From Xenorhabdus griffiniae (GTDB lineage Bacteria; Pseudomonadota; Gammaproteobacteria; Enterobacterales; Enterobacteriaceae), in assembly GCF_001028135.1 (NCBI RefSeq), contig NZ_LDNM01000010.1:1-55158 (forward strand): a DNA stretch of 55,158 nt, in the 5' to 3' direction. Shown one piece after another: positions 53,697 through 55,158 of this stretch. Positions within the stretch are counted from its first letter, which is position 1; each line of letters starts with the position of its first letter. Made by a program: the position numbers and the translations under genes. Below the pieces are notes generated by a model. It was not told the origin of the DNA, did not search any database, and saw only the letters and a program-made list of their open reading frames with translations.

Positions 53697-54638
53697 ATGA
53701 CTCAGCTAATAAAAGTAAAAGATGCAATTGGACGAAAGATAAAAAAAGGAATTTCAGTAACAAACTGGTTAGATGAGTATTTAAAAATTCAGCAAGAGCG
53801 ATTAACCGCAGGTGAGATAAAGGTAAATACCGTAAGGCAAAAAATTGCACCTATCGAGGCATTCAGGAAACATTGTGGTAATGAAAATATAGACAGCATT
53901 CAAACTAAATATATCGCAATTTTAGTAGACGAATATAAAGAACGCGGACAAGCGCGAATGGCTCAAATTGTCCGCATGGTTTTAATTGATGTTTTTAAAG
54001 AAGCTCAGCATGCCGGGGAAGTTTCTCCTGGATACAATCCGGCGAAAGTAACGAAAATGCCTATAAATAAAGTGAAGCGTCAGCGCCTGGGCCTAGAAGA
54101 ATGGGAAGTTATATTCGAGAAAGCTGGAGAAACCCAGCGTTACCTACAGAATGCTATGTTACTGGCTCTGGTAACTGGCCAGCGTTTGGGAGATATCGCT
54201 AAATTGCGATTTGATGATGTATGGGATGAGCATTTACACATTGTTCAAGAAAAAACAGGAAGTAAGCTGGCAATCCCTTTAGATCTCAAGTGTGAAAAAA
54301 TAAATTGTACATTAAGAGGCGTAATAGCACGTTGTAGAGACAGAATATTAAGCCCTTACATGCTTCATTATCACCACACAACTTCGCAGGCTGAACGAGG
54401 TGGTCAAGTTTCCGCTAATGCTATCACCACAGGTTTTCAGAAATCCCGTGATAAAACAAACCTTAAATGGGACAAAGGTACTCCTCCTAGTTTCCATGAG
54501 CAACGATCTCTGTCAGAGCGTCTTTATCGTGAGCAGGGTGTCGATACAAAAACATTACTAGGACACAAGAGCCAGGCAATGACAGATAAATACCATGATG
54601 ATAGAGGCAAAGATTGGGTTATTCTGGCTGTGAAATAA
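53697..54638 (+). CDS. int: Lambda/e14-type phage integrase, N-terminally severed by IS B
   Basis: A tyrosine recombinase for site-specific integration and excision. This frame gives 313 residues and keeps the core-binding domain and the catalytic domain: the first Arg is in ALVTGQRLGDIAKLRFDD, the box II His-x-x-Arg in SFHEQRSLSERLYREQG, then LLGHKS, and the nucleophile Tyr in MTDKYHDDRG. It resembles the e14/P21 integrases that target icd. In-frame codons run upstream to 53598, and IS B separates them from the original N-terminus at 52377-52428. The ATG at 53697 is internal to the old gene (EVK-MTQ) and has no good ribosome binding site. The protein is probably inactive without its arm-binding region. 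A 3' icd copy lies 110 bp beyond the stop. Confidence 0.85.
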   Translation: MTQLIKVKDAIGRKIKKGISVTNWLDEYLKIQQERLTAGEIKVNTVRQKIAPIEAFRKHCGNENIDSIQTKYIAILVDEYKERGQARMAQIVRMVLIDVFKEAQHAGEVSPGYNPAKVTKMPINKVKRQRLGLEEWEVIFEKAGETQRYLQNAMLLALVTGQRLGDIAKLRFDDVWDEHLHIVQEKTGSKLAIPLDLKCEKINCTLRGVIARCRDRILSPYMLHYHHTTSQAERGGQVSANAITTGFQKSRDKTNLKWDKGTPPSFHEQRSLSERLYREQGVDTKTLLGHKSQAMTDKYHDDRGKDWVILAVK

Positions 54639-54747
54639 CGGTCAATTTTTAATCGGTTTTGCAGAGGAGTTTTGCAGAAGAATTTTTCAACGCCTAAAAA
54701 CAACGGGAACCATTAAGCTCCCGTCATCTATTCAGTTAAGCAATTAA

Positions 54748-54912
54748 TTACATATGTGAGATAATTGCATCGCCGAACTCGCTACATTTCAGCAGCTTAG
54801 CGTCTTCCATCAGACGCTCAAAATCGTAAGTTACGGTCTTGGCAGCAATGGAACCTTCAACACCTTTAACGATTAAGTCGGCAGCCTCGAGCCATCCCAT
54901 GTGGCGCAACAA
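54748..54912 (-). pseudogene. icd: 3' end of icd (isocitrate dehydrogenase), prophage attachment segment
   Basis: The last 54 codons and stop of icd are present and intact: [38 protein letters not shown] and [13 protein letters not shown]. Similarity ends abruptly upstream of LLRHMGW, giving a 165-bp segment, the size reported for the e14 crossover in E. coli icd. The facing integrase gene supports an attachment-site origin. No icd body is attached, so it encodes no enzyme. Confidence 0.85.
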
Positions 54913-55027
54913 TATATAGCCAGAGTTTATATAATGGATTGAATTTAAATGATTTTATTTCATTTTTGAAAGCGGGAAACGGCGTAAACTGGATGCATAT
55001 AACCACATGATTTTACAATATGTTACT

Positions 55028-55158
55028 TTAGTTTTGATAACCACCATTCTTTAAACTCTCCACCTCCCCCTGCCCCACATTCCACACCGAATCCGCCGGC
55101 ATCTGGACACGGACATCTAAGCGACAACCTTCGGGAATGTCGCAGGGTTCGGCATCGG
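55028..55158 (-). CDS. C-terminal end of an unknown protein (partial)
   Basis: On the minus strand the window enters a frame reading DAEPCDIPEGCRLDVRVQMP, then ADSVWNVGQGEVESL, and a stop at 55028-55030. The GC content is clearly higher than in the AT-rich stretch between it and the icd segment, where I see no gene. The 43 visible residues, with two Cys and no hydrophobic run, are too few to name a family. It could be an accessory-island gene or native sequence beyond the island edge. Confidence 0.5.
   Translation of the reverse strand, partial: DAEPCDIPEGCRLDVRVQMPADSVWNVGQGEVESLKNGGYQN

Overview
The window looks like the chromosome of an entomopathogenic enterobacterium of the Xenorhabdus/Photorhabdus type (Morganellaceae). 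This rests on three things: core proteins that align with E. coli orthologues almost end to end, long AT-rich intergenic regions with palindromic dispersed repeats, and a very large RHS/YD-repeat toxin gene at the left edge. The genus is an inference; no rRNA or tRNA gene was found to fix it.

Layout. (1) 1-6.8 kb is an accessory toxin module. An unrecognised AT-rich 364-residue gene is followed by a 1693-residue RHS protein whose C-terminal tip changes to AT-rich sequence, then by a 33-codon remnant of a YeaQ/GlsB-type membrane protein gene. (2) 6.8-19.1 kb holds housekeeping genes: sseA, dinG, a PhnA-domain protein, dps, rhtA, a GNAT acetyltransferase, a broken Gfo/Idh/MocA oxidoreductase, ybiT, moeB, moeA and a YjiJ-type transporter. 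(3) 19.3-45.7 kb is collinear, in inverted order, with the E. coli 45-48 min region from folE to hisL, with most intervening E. coli genes missing: folE-yeiB, sanA, maeA, cdd-yohK-yohJ, metG/mrp, udk-dcd-asmA, yegH, gnd, an FNR-boxed iron alcohol dehydrogenase and the his operon. The his operon has its attenuator and a six-histidine leader peptide, and hisD and hisC are read as one 808-codon frame. (4) 46.0-50.3 kb carries yeeZ, gstB, dacC and sdaC; the gstB/dacC pair matches its E. coli neighbourhood. (5) 50.3-55.2 kb is a decayed prophage or genomic-island edge: two dead ISAs1-family elements, a fragment of a phage structural gene, a lambda-type integrase split by the second element, a 165-bp copy of the 3' end of icd, and the end of an unknown gene.

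How the parts work together. The his operon (G, DC fusion, B, H, A, F, IE) encodes the complete histidine pathway under attenuation control. moeA and moeB serve molybdenum cofactor synthesis. cdd, udk and dcd cover pyrimidine salvage and dCTP deamination. asmA and yegH are envelope genes, and dacC trims peptidoglycan. The right edge records a site-specific integration history at icd followed by IS decay. The main candidates for something undescribed are the RHS tip with its unknown companion gene, the HisD-HisC fused frame, and the orphan icd attachment segment beside an IS-split integrase.
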